A stretch of DNA of 64,000 nt from Streptomyces microflavus. GTDB taxonomy: Bacteria; Actinomycetota; Actinomycetes; Streptomycetales; Streptomycetaceae. Shown here in pieces: positions 15,302 through 23,872 of the stretch (its first letter is position 1; every line of letters begins with the position of its first letter). The DNA lies in contig NZ_BMUG01000002.1 in the NCBI RefSeq assembly GCF_014650075.1, positions 496,001 through 560,000 of the forward strand, written 5' to 3'. Under the pieces are notes generated by a model, which saw only the letters and a program-made list of their open reading frames with translations, ran no database searches and had not been told where the DNA came from. The position numbers and the translations under genes are program-made.

Positions 15302-16450
15302 GTGGACTTCACCTTCACCGAGGAACAGCAGGCAGCCGTGGAGGCGGCCCGGGCGGTCTTCTCCGGCGTCGCGCCCGACAGCGTGCCCAGCCCCGCCCTG
15401 ACCCCGGGCGCCGTGGCCGAGGACATCGACCGCCGGCTGTGGGGCGAACTCGCGAGCTCGGACCTGCTCGGCCTCACACTCTCCGAGGAGTACGGGGGCG
15501 CCGGGCTCGACCCGGTCGCGCTCTGCCTGGTCCTGCGCGAGTCGGCCAAGGTCCTGGCCAGGGTCCCGCTGCTGGAGAGCTGCGCGGTGGCGATGGCCGT
15601 CGAGCGGTACGGGGAGAGCACCCTCGCGGCGGAGCTGCTGCCCCGCGCCGCCAGGGGCGAGCTGATCCTGACCGCCGGGGCCAACGGGCGCACCGGCCAC
15701 GACCCGGCCGAACTCGCCGTCACCGCACGGCCGGAGGGCTCCGGGGCCGCTCCTTCGGGCTGGGTGCTGGACGGCGTGCAGTCGGCGGTCCCCTGGGCGC
15801 AGGTGGCCGACCTGATCGCGGTGCCCGCCCACACCGGCGAGGGCCGGGCCGTACTGGCCCTCGTGGACCCCACCCGCGAGGGGGTCACCCTCGCGGACCA
15901 GGTCTCCACCAGCGGCGAACGGCTGGCGGAGGTCCGGCTCGACTCCGTACGCGTGGAAGCGCATGAACTGATCGACGCGCCCGGTGCCTGGGACCGGCTG
16001 CGGGCCCTGCTCACCACGGGAACCTGCGCGCTGGCGCTCGGGCTTGGCGAGCGGGTGCTCGCGATGACCGCCGAATACACCGGAAAACGCGAGCAGTTCG
16101 GGTTCCCCGTCGCCACGTTCCAGGCGGTGGCGGTGCAGGCCGCCGACCGGTACATCGACCTGCGGGCGATGGAGGTGACGCTCTGGCAGGCCGCCTGGCG
16201 GATCTCCACCGATGCCGGGGGCCCCTTGCCGGCCGCGGGCGACATCGCCGTGGCGAAGATCTGGGCCTCCGACGGGGTGCGCCGCATCGTGCAGACCGCC
16301 CAGCACCTGCACGGCGGCTTCGGCGCGGACACCGACTATCCGCTGCACCGCTTCCACGCCTGGGCGAAGCAGATCGAGCTCTCCCTCGGCCCGGCGGCGG
16401 CCCACGAGGAGGCGCTGGGCGACCTGCTGGCCGCCCACCCGCTGAGCTGA
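15302..16450 (+). CDS. Acyl-CoA dehydrogenase family protein
   Basis: 382 aa from GTG 15302. The N-terminal helical domain begins DFTFTEEQQAAVEAARAVF and contains GLTLSEEYGGAGLDPVALC. The C-terminal FAD domain contains TGKREQFGFPVATFQAVAVQ and QHLHGGFGADTDYPLHRFHA. The protein ends without the IYEGT-like strand that carries the catalytic glutamate in classical enzymes. That pattern, together with KstR-like sites upstream, recalls the partner subunits of heteromeric steroid or cholesterol acyl-CoA dehydrogenases. Substrate unknown; it could pair with a second subunit encoded elsewhere. It is a single gene, not obviously part of the paa operon. Confidence 0.85.
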   Translation: MDFTFTEEQQAAVEAARAVFSGVAPDSVPSPALTPGAVAEDIDRRLWGELASSDLLGLTLSEEYGGAGLDPVALCLVLRESAKVLARVPLLESCAVAMAVERYGESTLAAELLPRAARGELILTAGANGRTGHDPAELAVTARPEGSGAAPSGWVLDGVQSAVPWAQVADLIAVPAHTGEGRAVLALVDPTREGVTLADQVSTSGERLAEVRLDSVRVEAHELIDAPGAWDRLRALLTTGTCALALGLGERVLAMTAEYTGKREQFGFPVATFQAVAVQAADRYIDLRAMEVTLWQAAWRISTDAGGPLPAAGDIAVAKIWASDGVRRIVQTAQHLHGGFGADTDYPLHRFHAWAKQIELSLGPAAAHEEALGDLLAAHPLS

Positions 16451-16518
16451 CCCGGCCGGGCGGAGAGCGACGACCCAGCGGAGACGGGCCGGGGCGGGCG
16501 GAGACAGGCCGGTGAGCC

Positions 16519-16863
16519 TCAGAGCACGAAGGCCGAGGCCCCGTTCTCCGTAACCATCGGGCGCCCGGCCCCGTCCCAGGAGAGCATGCCGCCGTCGATG
16601 TTCACGGCGTCGATCCCCTGCTGGACCAGGTACTGCGTGACCTGGGCGGACCGGCCGCCGACCCGGCACATCACATGGACGCGCCGGCCGTCCCCGGCGG
16701 CCTCGGTCAGCTCACCGAACCGGCCCACGAAGTCGCTCATCGGAATGTGCAGCGCACCTTCGACATGGCCTGCCGCCCACTCGTCGTTCTCGCGGACGTC
16801 CAGGATCAGGCCGTCCGACGGCACCTCCGCGACGTCCACCGAGGGCAGCGGGGCGAAATTCAT
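16519..16863 (-). CDS. Rhodanese-like domain protein
   Basis: 114 aa, a single rhodanese domain: GLILDVRENDEWAAGHVEGA at the start and the active-site loop CRVGGRS with its catalytic cysteine (about residue 82). Single-domain rhodaneses shuttle persulphide sulphur; the acceptor is unknown. ATG 16863. It lies between the convergent acyl-CoA dehydrogenase and a J-domain gene on the same strand, with no sign of an operon beyond proximity. Confidence 0.88.
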   Translation of the reverse strand: MNFAPLPSVDVAEVPSDGLILDVRENDEWAAGHVEGALHIPMSDFVGRFGELTEAAGDGRRVHVMCRVGGRSAQVTQYLVQQGIDAVNIDGGMLSWDGAGRPMVTENGASAFVL

Positions 16864-16909
16864 GGGTCATGCCTTCTCTCGTAGTGACGCGGCAGAGTCA
16901 CCGGGAACG

Positions 16910-17842
16910 CTACTGCACCATCTCCGCGAGCTCGGCCTCACGCTTGGCCACCTCGCCCAGCAACTGGTCCCCGATGTCCGCCAGCAGCTGGTCCGGGTCG
17001 TCCGGGGCCATCCGGAGCATGGAGCCGATCGCGCTCTCCTCCAGCTCGCCCGCGAGCACCGTGAGCAGCTCCTTGCGCCTGCTGAGCCACTCCAGGCGGG
17101 CGTAGAGCTCCTCGCTCTCGCTCAGCGGCGAGAGCGGCTGGACCGGGCCCGCAGCCCACTCCGCCGCCAGCTCCTTGAGCAGCTCGATGTCGCCGCGCCC
17201 GTAGGCGGCGTTCACCCGGGTGATGAACTCGTCCCGGCGCTCCCGCTCCGGCTCGTCCTGGGCCAGGTCCGGGTGGGCCTTGCGGGCCAGCTCCCGGTAG
17301 AGCTTGCGGGCCTCCTCACTGGGCCTGACCCGCTTCGGCGGCCGCACCGGCTGCTCGGTGAGCATGGCGGACGCCTCGGGGGAGAGCCCGTCGGAGTCCA
17401 TCCAGTCGTGGAAGAGCTCGTCGACGCCGGGCATCGGCATGACGATGTCCCGCGCCTCCTTGGCCTTGCGCAGGTCCTCGGGGTCACCGGTCCTCGCGGC
17501 CCGCGCCTCGGCGATCTGCGCGTCCAGCTCGTCGAGGCGCGCGTACATCGGGCCGAGCTTCTGGTGGTGCAGCCGGGAGAAGTTCTCGACCTCCACCCGG
17601 AAGGTCTCCACCGCGATCTCGAACTCGATCAGCGCCTGCTCGGCGACCTGCACGGCCTTGGCCAGCCGCGCCTCGGGGCGCGGCGCGGCGTCCTGCGGGG
17701 CTCCGGCCTCCCCGGCATCCCCCGCCGGAGAGGCCGGCGCGTCCTGCGTCTCCGGCACGGTCTGCGGCTCGGCGGGCCGGTCGTTGTCCTGCCGGTCATC
17801 ATCGTTCCGGGTGGGAGGCACCCCGGCGGCTTCGTGGGTCAC
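16910..17842 (-). CDS. J-domain (DnaJ-like) protein with coiled-coil N-terminal half
   Basis: 310 aa. Residues about 1–60 are acidic and Pro/Ala-rich. About 60–125 is a probable coiled coil (RLAKAVQVAEQALIEFEIAV). About 180–225 is a J-domain: LYRELARKAHPDLAQ with the HPD tripeptide, then FITRVNAAYGRGDI. The C-terminal third is helical and leucine-rich. J-domains stimulate Hsp70 ATPase, so it is probably a co-chaperone for DnaK with an unknown client. The start is uncertain: GTG 17842 was chosen over the GTG at 17869; neither has a strong ribosome site. Confidence 0.75.
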   Translation of the reverse strand: MTHEAAGVPPTRNDDDRQDNDRPAEPQTVPETQDAPASPAGDAGEAGAPQDAAPRPEARLAKAVQVAEQALIEFEIAVETFRVEVENFSRLHHQKLGPMYARLDELDAQIAEARAARTGDPEDLRKAKEARDIVMPMPGVDELFHDWMDSDGLSPEASAMLTEQPVRPPKRVRPSEEARKLYRELARKAHPDLAQDEPERERRDEFITRVNAAYGRGDIELLKELAAEWAAGPVQPLSPLSESEELYARLEWLSRRKELLTVLAGELEESAIGSMLRMAPDDPDQLLADIGDQLLGEVAKREAELAEMVQ

Positions 17843-17941
17843 CCGTCCAGCGTATGGCCACGGCCGCACGCCCTGTACCGCCCGGGCCCGGTGGAGCGGC
17901 CTCCCGGGCCCGGTGAGGCGGCCTACCGGGCCCGTGGCCCC

Positions 17942-19450
17942 TCATATACCGCGCTCGGCGGCCACCCTGCCCGTCTTGATCGCCCGCTCCAGCTCCGCGT
18001 GGTCCGCCTCCGTACGGTCGGCGTACGTCACCGCGAAGTCGGCCACCGCCGCGTCGAGCTCGTCGTTCTTGCCGCAGTAGCCGGCGAGCAGACGGGGGTC
18101 GGCGCTGTGGGAGTGCGCGCGGGCCAGCAGGGCGCCGGTCATCCGGCCGTAGTCGTCGACCTGTTCGACGGTGAGCGCGGCAGGATCCACGCTGCCCTTG
18201 CGGTTCCTGAACTGGCGCACCTGGTACGGCCTGCCGTCCACATCCGTCCAGCCGAGCAGGATGTCGCTGACGACCTGCATCCGCTTCTGGCCGAGCACCA
18301 CGCGGCGGCCCTCGTGCCCCTCCTGGGGCACATCGAAGCCGACGTCCGGCAGGTGGGGCGCCAGCGCCGAGGGACGCGCCTCCTTCACCTGGAGGACCAG
18401 CGGCTCCCCGCGGTGGTCCAGCAGCAGCACCACGTACGACCGGGTCCCGACGCTGCCGGTGCCGACCACCCGGAACGCCACGTCATGGATCGCGTACCGC
18501 GCCAGCAGCGGCACCCGGTCCTCGGACACCGTGGAGAGATAGCCGGCGAGCCCGGCCGCGACCGCCGCGGCCTCGGCGTCCGGCACCCGGCGCAGCACCG
18601 GCAGGGCGTCGACGAAGCGCCGGCCGCCGTCGAGGCAGTCCTCCGTGGACCGGGCGGCGAACCGGGCACTGGTGTTCCTGCGGGCCTTCTCCGAGACCTT
18701 CTCCAGGGTGCCGACCAGATCGCGGGCGTCCGTGTGCGAGACGAGCTCCTCGTCCGCGATGGCGTTCCAGGCGTCGAGCGCGGGCAGTCGCGCCAGCAGC
18801 CGCATCGTGCGCCGGTAGGCGCCGACGGTGTCGAAGGCGCCCTTGCGGCAGGTGTCCTCATCCGCCCCGGCGGCCCGGCCCGCCAGGACGAGCGAGGTCG
18901 CGAGCCGCTTGAGGTCCCACTCCCAGGGACCGAAGACGGTCTCGTCGAAGTCGTTGAGATCGATGACCAGGTTGCCCCGGGCGTCGCCGTAGAGGCCGAA
19001 GTTGGCGGCATGGGCGTCACCGCAGAGCTGGGCCCCCACGCCGGTGACGGGGGTCCCCGTCAGGTCGTGGGCCATCAGCCCGGCAGAGCCGCGCAGGAAG
19101 GCGAAGGGCGAAGCGGCCATCCGTCCCACCCGGATCGGCGCCAGCCCCGGCACCCGGCCCCGGTTGGACTCCTCGACGGCCCGCACCGCGTCGGGGCGGC
19201 CCGACGGCAGGACCAGCGAACCGTGCGCGGAACGCGGAACCCGGTCGCGGAGCGCCTTGCCCGCGTCCTTGGCGGAACCCGCCTCCCCGCGCCGGGCGAA
19301 CCCGGGCACGACGGGTATACGGCCGTCCGCCCCGGACCCCCTCTGCTCCGCCCCGGACGCCCGCTGCTCCGGCGCCGCTCCCTCGCCGGGACTCACGCCT
19401 CCGACGGGACTCACGCCTCCGCCAACGCCCGTACCTTCGTTGACGCCCAT
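17942..19450 (-). CDS. DUF2252-family protein (kinase-fold-like, function unknown)
   Basis: 502 aa. The conserved DUF2252 core is clear: MAASPFAFLRGSAGLMAHDL, GDAHAANFGLYGDARGNLVI, and DLNDFDETVFGPWEWDLKRL. The G-D-x-H-x-x-N and D-F-D-E motifs recall the catalytic loop and metal-binding aspartate of aminoglycoside-phosphotransferase-like kinases, but no activity is established here. ATG 19450 was chosen because GGGGGAGG precedes it; the frame is open further upstream. The first ~50 residues are Gly/Ala-rich. A DnaA-box-like TTGTCCACA lies 79 bp upstream (19529–19537, minus strand). Confidence 0.85.
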   Translation of the reverse strand: MGVNEGTGVGGGVSPVGGVSPGEGAAPEQRASGAEQRGSGADGRIPVVPGFARRGEAGSAKDAGKALRDRVPRSAHGSLVLPSGRPDAVRAVEESNRGRVPGLAPIRVGRMAASPFAFLRGSAGLMAHDLTGTPVTGVGAQLCGDAHAANFGLYGDARGNLVIDLNDFDETVFGPWEWDLKRLATSLVLAGRAAGADEDTCRKGAFDTVGAYRRTMRLLARLPALDAWNAIADEELVSHTDARDLVGTLEKVSEKARRNTSARFAARSTEDCLDGGRRFVDALPVLRRVPDAEAAAVAAGLAGYLSTVSEDRVPLLARYAIHDVAFRVVGTGSVGTRSYVVLLLDHRGEPLVLQVKEARPSALAPHLPDVGFDVPQEGHEGRRVVLGQKRMQVVSDILLGWTDVDGRPYQVRQFRNRKGSVDPAALTVEQVDDYGRMTGALLARAHSHSADPRLLAGYCGKNDELDAAVADFAVTYADRTEADHAELERAIKTGRVAAERGI

Positions 19451-19570
19451 GGAGCGTCGCCTCCCCCACCTCGTCGGCTCTCGGACCGAGCAAGACCGTA
19501 CCGCCGTTCCCCCGCGGCCGTCCGCCCCTGTGGACAACTCCGGAGCGACCCTCGACGGCCCAGCAGCAGA

Positions 19571-19924
19571 TCAGCAGCCGGTACCCGGCTCCGGTTCCGC
19601 GAGATACGTGTCCGCCCACTGCCCGAGCTCCTTGAGCGCCGGCTCCATCGCGGCACCGGCCTCGGTGAGGCGGTACGCGACGCGCAGCGGCGGCCCCTCG
19701 TCGACCTCCCGGATCACCAGACCGGCCGCCCCGAGCTCGGCCAGCCGGTCCGAGAGCATGCGCTCGCTGATCCCGGGAATCGCGCGGCGCAACTCCGCGA
19801 AGTGCACCGGCCTCTGCAGCAGCACCGAGACGATCGGCCCGGTCCAGCGCTTGCCGAACAGTTCGAAGACACGGCTGATGCCCACATCGACCCGCCGACA
19901 GGTCTGCTCGCTGTGATCTGCCAT
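19571..19924 (-). CDS. HxlR-family winged-helix transcriptional regulator
   Basis: 117 aa. Typical HxlR core: VFELFGKRWTGPIVSVLLQR, FAELRRAIPGISERMLSDRL, ELGAAGLVIREV. An N-terminal cysteine (CRRVDVG) is at the position of the redox-sensing cysteine of HypR/QorR-type members. It is divergent from the FMN-dependent azoreductase (20060). HxlR regulators commonly control such quinone or azo reductases in response to electrophiles, so it is the likely repressor of its neighbour. Confidence 0.87.
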   Translation of the reverse strand: MADHSEQTCRRVDVGISRVFELFGKRWTGPIVSVLLQRPVHFAELRRAIPGISERMLSDRLAELGAAGLVIREVDEGPPLRVAYRLTEAGAAMEPALKELGQWADTYLAEPEPGTGC

Positions 19925-20059
19925 ACCCCTAGAGTACTGCGCCGGAGTAGGGCACTTATGAAAAGTAAGGGACTATGCTATTAGTAGTTACGTACGGAAA
20001 GGGGCAGCGCTCGGGCATCCGGCGCCGCCCCGTCCCCTTCGCTCTCTGTGGAGATCCCC

Positions 20060-20671
20060 ATGGCCACGCTTCTGCACCTCGACTCCGCCGTCCTTCCCCA
20101 GGGCTCCGCGTCCCGCGACGTCACCGCCGCGTTCGTCCAGGCCTGGCTCGAGCAGAATCCGGACGGCACCGTCGTCCGTCGCGACCTCGCCGCCGACCCG
20201 CTGCCCCACCTGGACGCGGCGGCAGTGGTGGCGGGCGCCGACGACCCGCTGCGCCGGGAGCTCGCGGAGGAGCTGGCAGCGGCGGACGCCGTCCTGATCG
20301 GTGCGCCGATGTACAACTTCACGATCCCCTCGACCCTCAAGGCCTGGCTGGACCAGGTGATCATCGTCGGGCACAACGCGGGGCCGGACTCCCCCGTGGC
20401 CGGGACCCCGGTGACCGTCGTCGCCAGCCGCGGCGGCTCGTACGCTCCCGGCACGCCGCGCGAGGGCTTCGAATTTGTCCAGAATTACTTGGAGAAGCTG
20501 CTCACGAGCATGTTCTCCGCCGAGGTGGACTTCATCGTTCCGGAGCTGACCCTCGCCCACTCGCAGCCGACGATGGCCGAGCTGATCCCGCTCGCCGAGG
20601 CCTCCCGTGCCAAGGCGTTCGACGAGGCCCGGGAGAAGGCGAAGGCTCTCGCCTCCCGCCTCGCCGCCTGA
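20060..20671 (+). CDS. azoR: FMN-dependent NADH:quinone oxidoreductase / azoreductase
   Basis: 203 aa, a flavodoxin-fold NAD(P)H oxidoreductase. FMN-binding segments are TLLHLDSAVLPQGSASRDV at the N-terminus, then GAPMYNFTIPSTLKAWLDQV, and VVASRGGSY. AzoR reduces quinones and azo compounds by two electrons and protects against thiol-reactive quinones. ATG 20060 follows GTGGAG; the upstream in-frame ATG at 20048 overlaps that ribosome site. It is divergent from the HxlR gene and ends before a strong bidirectional terminator. Confidence 0.9.
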   Translation: MATLLHLDSAVLPQGSASRDVTAAFVQAWLEQNPDGTVVRRDLAADPLPHLDAAAVVAGADDPLRRELAEELAAADAVLIGAPMYNFTIPSTLKAWLDQVIIVGHNAGPDSPVAGTPVTVVASRGGSYAPGTPREGFEFVQNYLEKLLTSMFSAEVDFIVPELTLAHSQPTMAELIPLAEASRAKAFDEAREKAKALASRLAA

Positions 20672-20705
20672 CCCGACGGGCAGCACCACAACGGAAGAAA
20701 GAAAA

Positions 20706-20741
20706 CAGGGCCGCGGAACTCGATCGAGTTCCGCGGCCCTG
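20706..20741. terminator. Bidirectional terminator, 36-bp perfect palindrome
   Basis: Arms CAGGGCCGCGGAACTCGA (20706–20723) and its exact complement (20724–20741), flanked by an A-run at 20694–20705. It separates the convergent azoreductase and TetR genes. Confidence 0.85.
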
Positions 20742-20774
20742 CCATGTCTTCCACCGGGTGATCACCAACCGGAC

Positions 20775-20788
20775 GTTTCACGTGAAAC
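20775..20788. other. parS: parS centromere site
   Basis: GTTTCACGTGAAAC is the 14-bp core bound by ParB in Streptomyces. It is intergenic, between the terminator and the end of the convergent TetR gene, about 36 kb from oriC. Identical core at 63805–63818. Confidence 0.88.
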
Positions 20789-20804
20789 GAAACACAGCCT
20801 CCGG

Positions 20805-21623
20805 TCAGATCCGTCCGCCGGCCGTCGCACCGGCCCCGGCAGGTTCGTCGGCACCTTCCTCCTCGGCCTGGTCCCGCGTACCGCGACCGGTCCCGCCGCG
20901 CTGGCCGCCCCCGCCGTTCCGCGGACCGGCTGCCGCGGACCCACGGGCCGCCTCCGCCGCAGCGGCGATCTCCCGGGCCTCACGCTCCGCCTGCTCCGCC
21001 ATCTCACGCGCCTGGGCCGCGAGATCCACCCGGCCCTCGGGCTTGATGTGGGCGATGACACCGGGGTGGGCGATCGACGGCAGGAGGTGGCGCCACATCT
21101 CGGCCACCTGCTCCCGCAGATCGGCACGCCCGGAGTCGGCTTCCGATATCAGCTGGATACCCGTGAACGAAGCCACGATGACCTTGGCGGACACCATCGG
21201 ATCGACATGGGGCAGCACCTCGCCCCGCTCCTTGCCCAGCTCCAGCATCCGGGCCGTCGCATCGATCCAGTCGCCCCAGGGGTGCGGCCCGCCGAGGAAG
21301 ACGCCTTCGATGGAGAGGCGGGTACCGGCACGCGCCATCGCGTTGTGGCGCAGGGCGAAGGCGAACTGCTGGCCGCCGTCCACCAGCGACTGGAGCGGCG
21401 ATCCCTCCTGGGCGAACTCGACCGTGGAGGTCTGCTCGTCCATGATCGCCTGGGCGATGGCCTCCTTGGACGCGAAGTGGAAGTACAGCGCCCCCTTGGT
21501 CACCTTGGCGCGGCGGAGGATCTCCGAGATGGCGGCGCGCTCGTAGCCGTAGTCGTCGAAGACACTCGCCGCGGCATCCACGATCGACCGCCACGTCTGC
21601 ACCGCGCGAGCCTGCTTCGCCAT
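20805..21623 (-). CDS. TetR-family regulator of the ArpA/ScbR gamma-butyrolactone receptor type
   Basis: 272 aa. Residues 1–60 closely follow the butyrolactone-receptor HTH (AVQTWRSIVDAAASVFDDYG, AAISEILRRAKVTKGALYFH, FASKEAIAQAIMDEQ). The ligand domain follows, with the tryptophan-containing GGPHPWGDWIDATARMLELG, a position important for butyrolactone binding in CprB/ArpA. The C-terminal 70 residues are an Ala/Glu/Gly-rich tail absent from ArpA. ATG 21623 has a ribosome site (GGAGGCAGG) upstream. No butyrolactone synthase (afsA-like) gene or antibiotic cluster is nearby, so it is an orphan receptor homologue; its ligand is unknown. Confidence 0.85.
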   Translation of the reverse strand: MAKQARAVQTWRSIVDAAASVFDDYGYERAAISEILRRAKVTKGALYFHFASKEAIAQAIMDEQTSTVEFAQEGSPLQSLVDGGQQFAFALRHNAMARAGTRLSIEGVFLGGPHPWGDWIDATARMLELGKERGEVLPHVDPMVSAKVIVASFTGIQLISEADSGRADLREQVAEMWRHLLPSIAHPGVIAHIKPEGRVDLAAQAREMAEQAEREAREIAAAAEAARGSAAAGPRNGGGGQRGGTGRGTRDQAEEEGADEPAGAGATAGGRI

Positions 21624-21862
21624 TTCCTGCCTCCGGGACGTTCTGTGCGCTCAGCCCTTCACTGCCGAGCAGCCGTCGATCCAGCCTCTGCGGTCAGCGT
21701 ATGCATGCATGCCGCCCCACAGACCATCGGTCTGTCCGGAAACCGCTCCAGCAACCGCACCGGAGAGGCCCCGACGACCGTCTCGTCCTCCGACGGGACA
21801 TACCGACCGCGCTGCCTGTTTACCCTTCCGCCGCCCCGCCGACACAGCCGACGGAACAACGA

Positions 21863-21900
21863 AGAACCCCCGCTCCGGATCTCTCCGAAGCGGGGGTTCT
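21863..21900. terminator. Rho-independent terminator downstream of tRNA-Leu
   Basis: Arms AGAACCCCCGCT and AGCGGGGGTTCT with a 14-base loop. On the minus strand it follows the tRNA-Leu 3' end by 39 bp. The rest of 21624–21862 shows no gene; it should hold the TetR promoter. Confidence 0.8.
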
Positions 21901-21939
21901 CTCGAATCAACATGAACAGTTGCAAGCAACCGCTCGTTG

Positions 21940-22022
21940 TGCGCGAGGGGGGATTTGAACCCCCACGTCCCTAAGGACACTGGCACCTGAAGCCAGCGCG
22001 TCTGCCGTTCCGCCACTCGCGC
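21940..22022 (-). tRNA. tRNA-Leu (anticodon CAG)
   Basis: Minus-strand cloverleaf: acceptor GCGCGAG/CTCGCGC, anticodon stem CTGGC/GCCAG with loop TTCAGGT, a class II long variable arm, and T-loop GGTTCAAATCC. CCA is not encoded. Confidence 0.95.
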
Positions 22023-22341
22023 AAGAGTGGTGTTTCCAGGCTCTCCCACCGTTTGTTCGGTGCGTTCCCCTGGCGACATCCGGAAGATTAGCACGGTGGA
22101 CAGGGTGGATTCACATCCGTTGTTTTGCCGATCCCTGGAGGGGAAACGGGAACGCGGAGCCATCGCCCCCACTCCTCCAGAGAGCATCGCGTGTGCGGGA
22201 CACTGTGAGGAGGCCACCTCTACGATCCGTGTGAGGGGTGACACTCATCCACAGGGCAGAGAAGGGGAACCAGCCGATTTCCCGACGCGTGGATACGATC
22301 AGTAAGCAGTACAGGGACGATGACACCGGAGGAGGTGCCCC
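22023..22341. other. Divergent promoter region, tRNA-Leu / fhaA operon
   Basis: No gene seen in these 319 bp. It should contain the promoter of the leftward tRNA-Leu and that of the rightward fha operon. A TCATCCACA (22245–22253), a degenerate DnaA box, is present. The fhaA ribosome site GGAGGTG ends it. Confidence 0.5.
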
Positions 22342-23208
22342 ATGGGGGTCATGAAGCGTTTCGAGCAGCGCCTCGAAGGGCTGGTCAACGGCACCTTCGC
22401 CAAGGTCTTCAAGTCCGAGGTGCAGCCGGTGGAGATCGCGGGAGCACTCCAGCGGGAGTGCGACAACAACGCGACGATCTGGAACCGCGAGCGGACCGTC
22501 GTCCCCAACGACTTCATCGTCGAACTCAGCACTCCCGACTACGAGCGGCTCAGCCCGTACTCGGGCCAGCTGGGCGACGAGCTGTCCGGCCTGGTGCGCG
22601 ACTACGCCAAGCAGCAGCGCTACACCTTCATGGGACCGATCAAGGTCCACCTGGAGAAGGCCGACGACCTCGACACCGGTCTCTACCGGGTGCGCAGCCG
22701 CACCCTGGCGTCGAGTTCGTCACAGTCCGACCAGCCGGGACAGCACGGCCAGCCCCAGCGGCCCGCCCCCGGGCGGCCCGCCGCTCCGCAGGCGCCCGGC
22801 GGCTACGGCTACCCCCCGGCAGCACCTCCGCCGATGCCCGCGGCCCCGCCGCCGGGCGGCGGACGGCCCGCGGCCCCCACGAGCGACCGGCGCCCGCCGG
22901 CCGGGCCCGGCGCGCTGCCGGACGCCCAGGTGCGGCGCTGGATCGAGATCAACGGCACCCGCCACCAGATTTCCCGCCCGACGTTGGTGATGGGACGATC
23001 CACCGACGCCGACGTGCGGATCGACGACCCCGGCGTATCGCGCCGGCACTGTGAGATCCGGACCGGAACGCCCTCGACGATCCAGGATCTCGGGTCCACC
23101 AACGGCATCGTGGTGGACGGGCAGCACACCACCCGCGCTACGCTCCGCGACGGCTCGCGGATCGTCGTGGGCAGCACCACCATCGTTTACCGGCAAGCCG
23201 AAGGGTGA
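22342..23208 (+). CDS. fhaA: FhaA: DUF3662 and FHA domain protein
   Basis: 288 aa. Residues 1–120 are the DUF3662 domain (GVMKRFEQRLEGLVNGTFAK, VEIAGALQRECDNNA). A Pro/Gly/Gln-rich linker follows, then a C-terminal FHA domain with MGRSTDADVRI, SRRHCEI and DLGSTNGIVVDG, the phosphothreonine-binding residues being R, S, H and N. In mycobacteria the homologue binds phosphorylated MviN/CwsA and regulates peptidoglycan synthesis at poles and septa. First gene of the operon with fhaB, pstP, rodA, pbpA and pknB. ATG 22342 follows GGAGGTG. Confidence 0.92.
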   Translation: MGVMKRFEQRLEGLVNGTFAKVFKSEVQPVEIAGALQRECDNNATIWNRERTVVPNDFIVELSTPDYERLSPYSGQLGDELSGLVRDYAKQQRYTFMGPIKVHLEKADDLDTGLYRVRSRTLASSSSQSDQPGQHGQPQRPAPGRPAAPQAPGGYGYPPAAPPPMPAAPPPGGGRPAAPTSDRRPPAGPGALPDAQVRRWIEINGTRHQISRPTLVMGRSTDADVRIDDPGVSRRHCEIRTGTPSTIQDLGSTNGIVVDGQHTTRATLRDGSRIVVGSTTIVYRQAEG

Positions 23209-23218
23209 AGCGGGGGCA

Positions 23219-23737
23219 ATGTCAGAGCTGACCCTGACGGTCATGCGGCTAGGTTTCCTGGCTGTTCTGTGGCTGTTCGTCATCGTGGCCGTCCAGGTCA
23301 TCCGCAGCGACCTGTTCGGAACGCGCGTCACGCAGCGCGGCTCACGCCGCACTGCCGCCGAAGCGCGCCCGCAGCAGGGCCGCCAACAACAACAAGCGGC
23401 GCCGCCCCAGCAGCGCCAGCAGCCCGGGCGCCAGCGCCGCGGGGCACCCACCAAACTGGTCGTCTCCGAAGGCACCCTCACGGGCACCACGGTCGCGCTC
23501 CAGGGCCAGACCATCACGCTGGGCCGGGCCCACGATTCAACGATCGTGCTGGACGACGACTACGCGTCCAGCAGGCATGCCAGGATCTATCCGGACCGGG
23601 ACGGACAGTGGATCGTTGAGGATCTCGGGTCCACCAACGGCACGTATCTGGAACGGACCCGGCTCACCACCCCGACGCCTGTTCCGCTGGGCGCGCCGAT
23701 CCGTATCGGCAAGACCGTCATCGAGCTGCGGAAGTAG
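23219..23737 (+). CDS. fhaB: FhaB: membrane-anchored FHA domain protein
   Basis: 172 aa. One N-terminal membrane helix (VMRLGFLAVLWLFVIVAVQV), a Gln/Arg/Pro-rich linker, and a C-terminal FHA domain with LGRAHDSTIVLDDDYASSRH and DLGSTNGTYL. FhaB/FipA homologues are kinase-phosphorylated partners that link PknB signalling to division proteins. ATG 23219 lies 10 bp after the fhaA stop; the longer open frame upstream overlaps fhaA and was discarded. Confidence 0.92.
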   Translation: MSELTLTVMRLGFLAVLWLFVIVAVQVIRSDLFGTRVTQRGSRRTAAEARPQQGRQQQQAAPPQQRQQPGRQRRGAPTKLVVSEGTLTGTTVALQGQTITLGRAHDSTIVLDDDYASSRHARIYPDRDGQWIVEDLGSTNGTYLERTRLTTPTPVPLGAPIRIGKTVIELRK

Positions 23738-23872
23738 TACGACAATGAGCGAGCGGAGCGAGCGAGCCGCGGCGGCCTGGACGACGGACGCCGCCCGGTT
23801 CCCGACCGGAGGGTGGGCAGTGTGGCTCCAGACAGGCTGTACCCCGACGCGGCGTCGACCGGGCAGGTGCGC

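Noticed and set aside
16586..19984. A 1132-codon plus-strand open frame
   Set aside because: It is antisense to rhodanese, J-domain, DUF2252 and HxlR genes, has no domain and has shadow-type composition.
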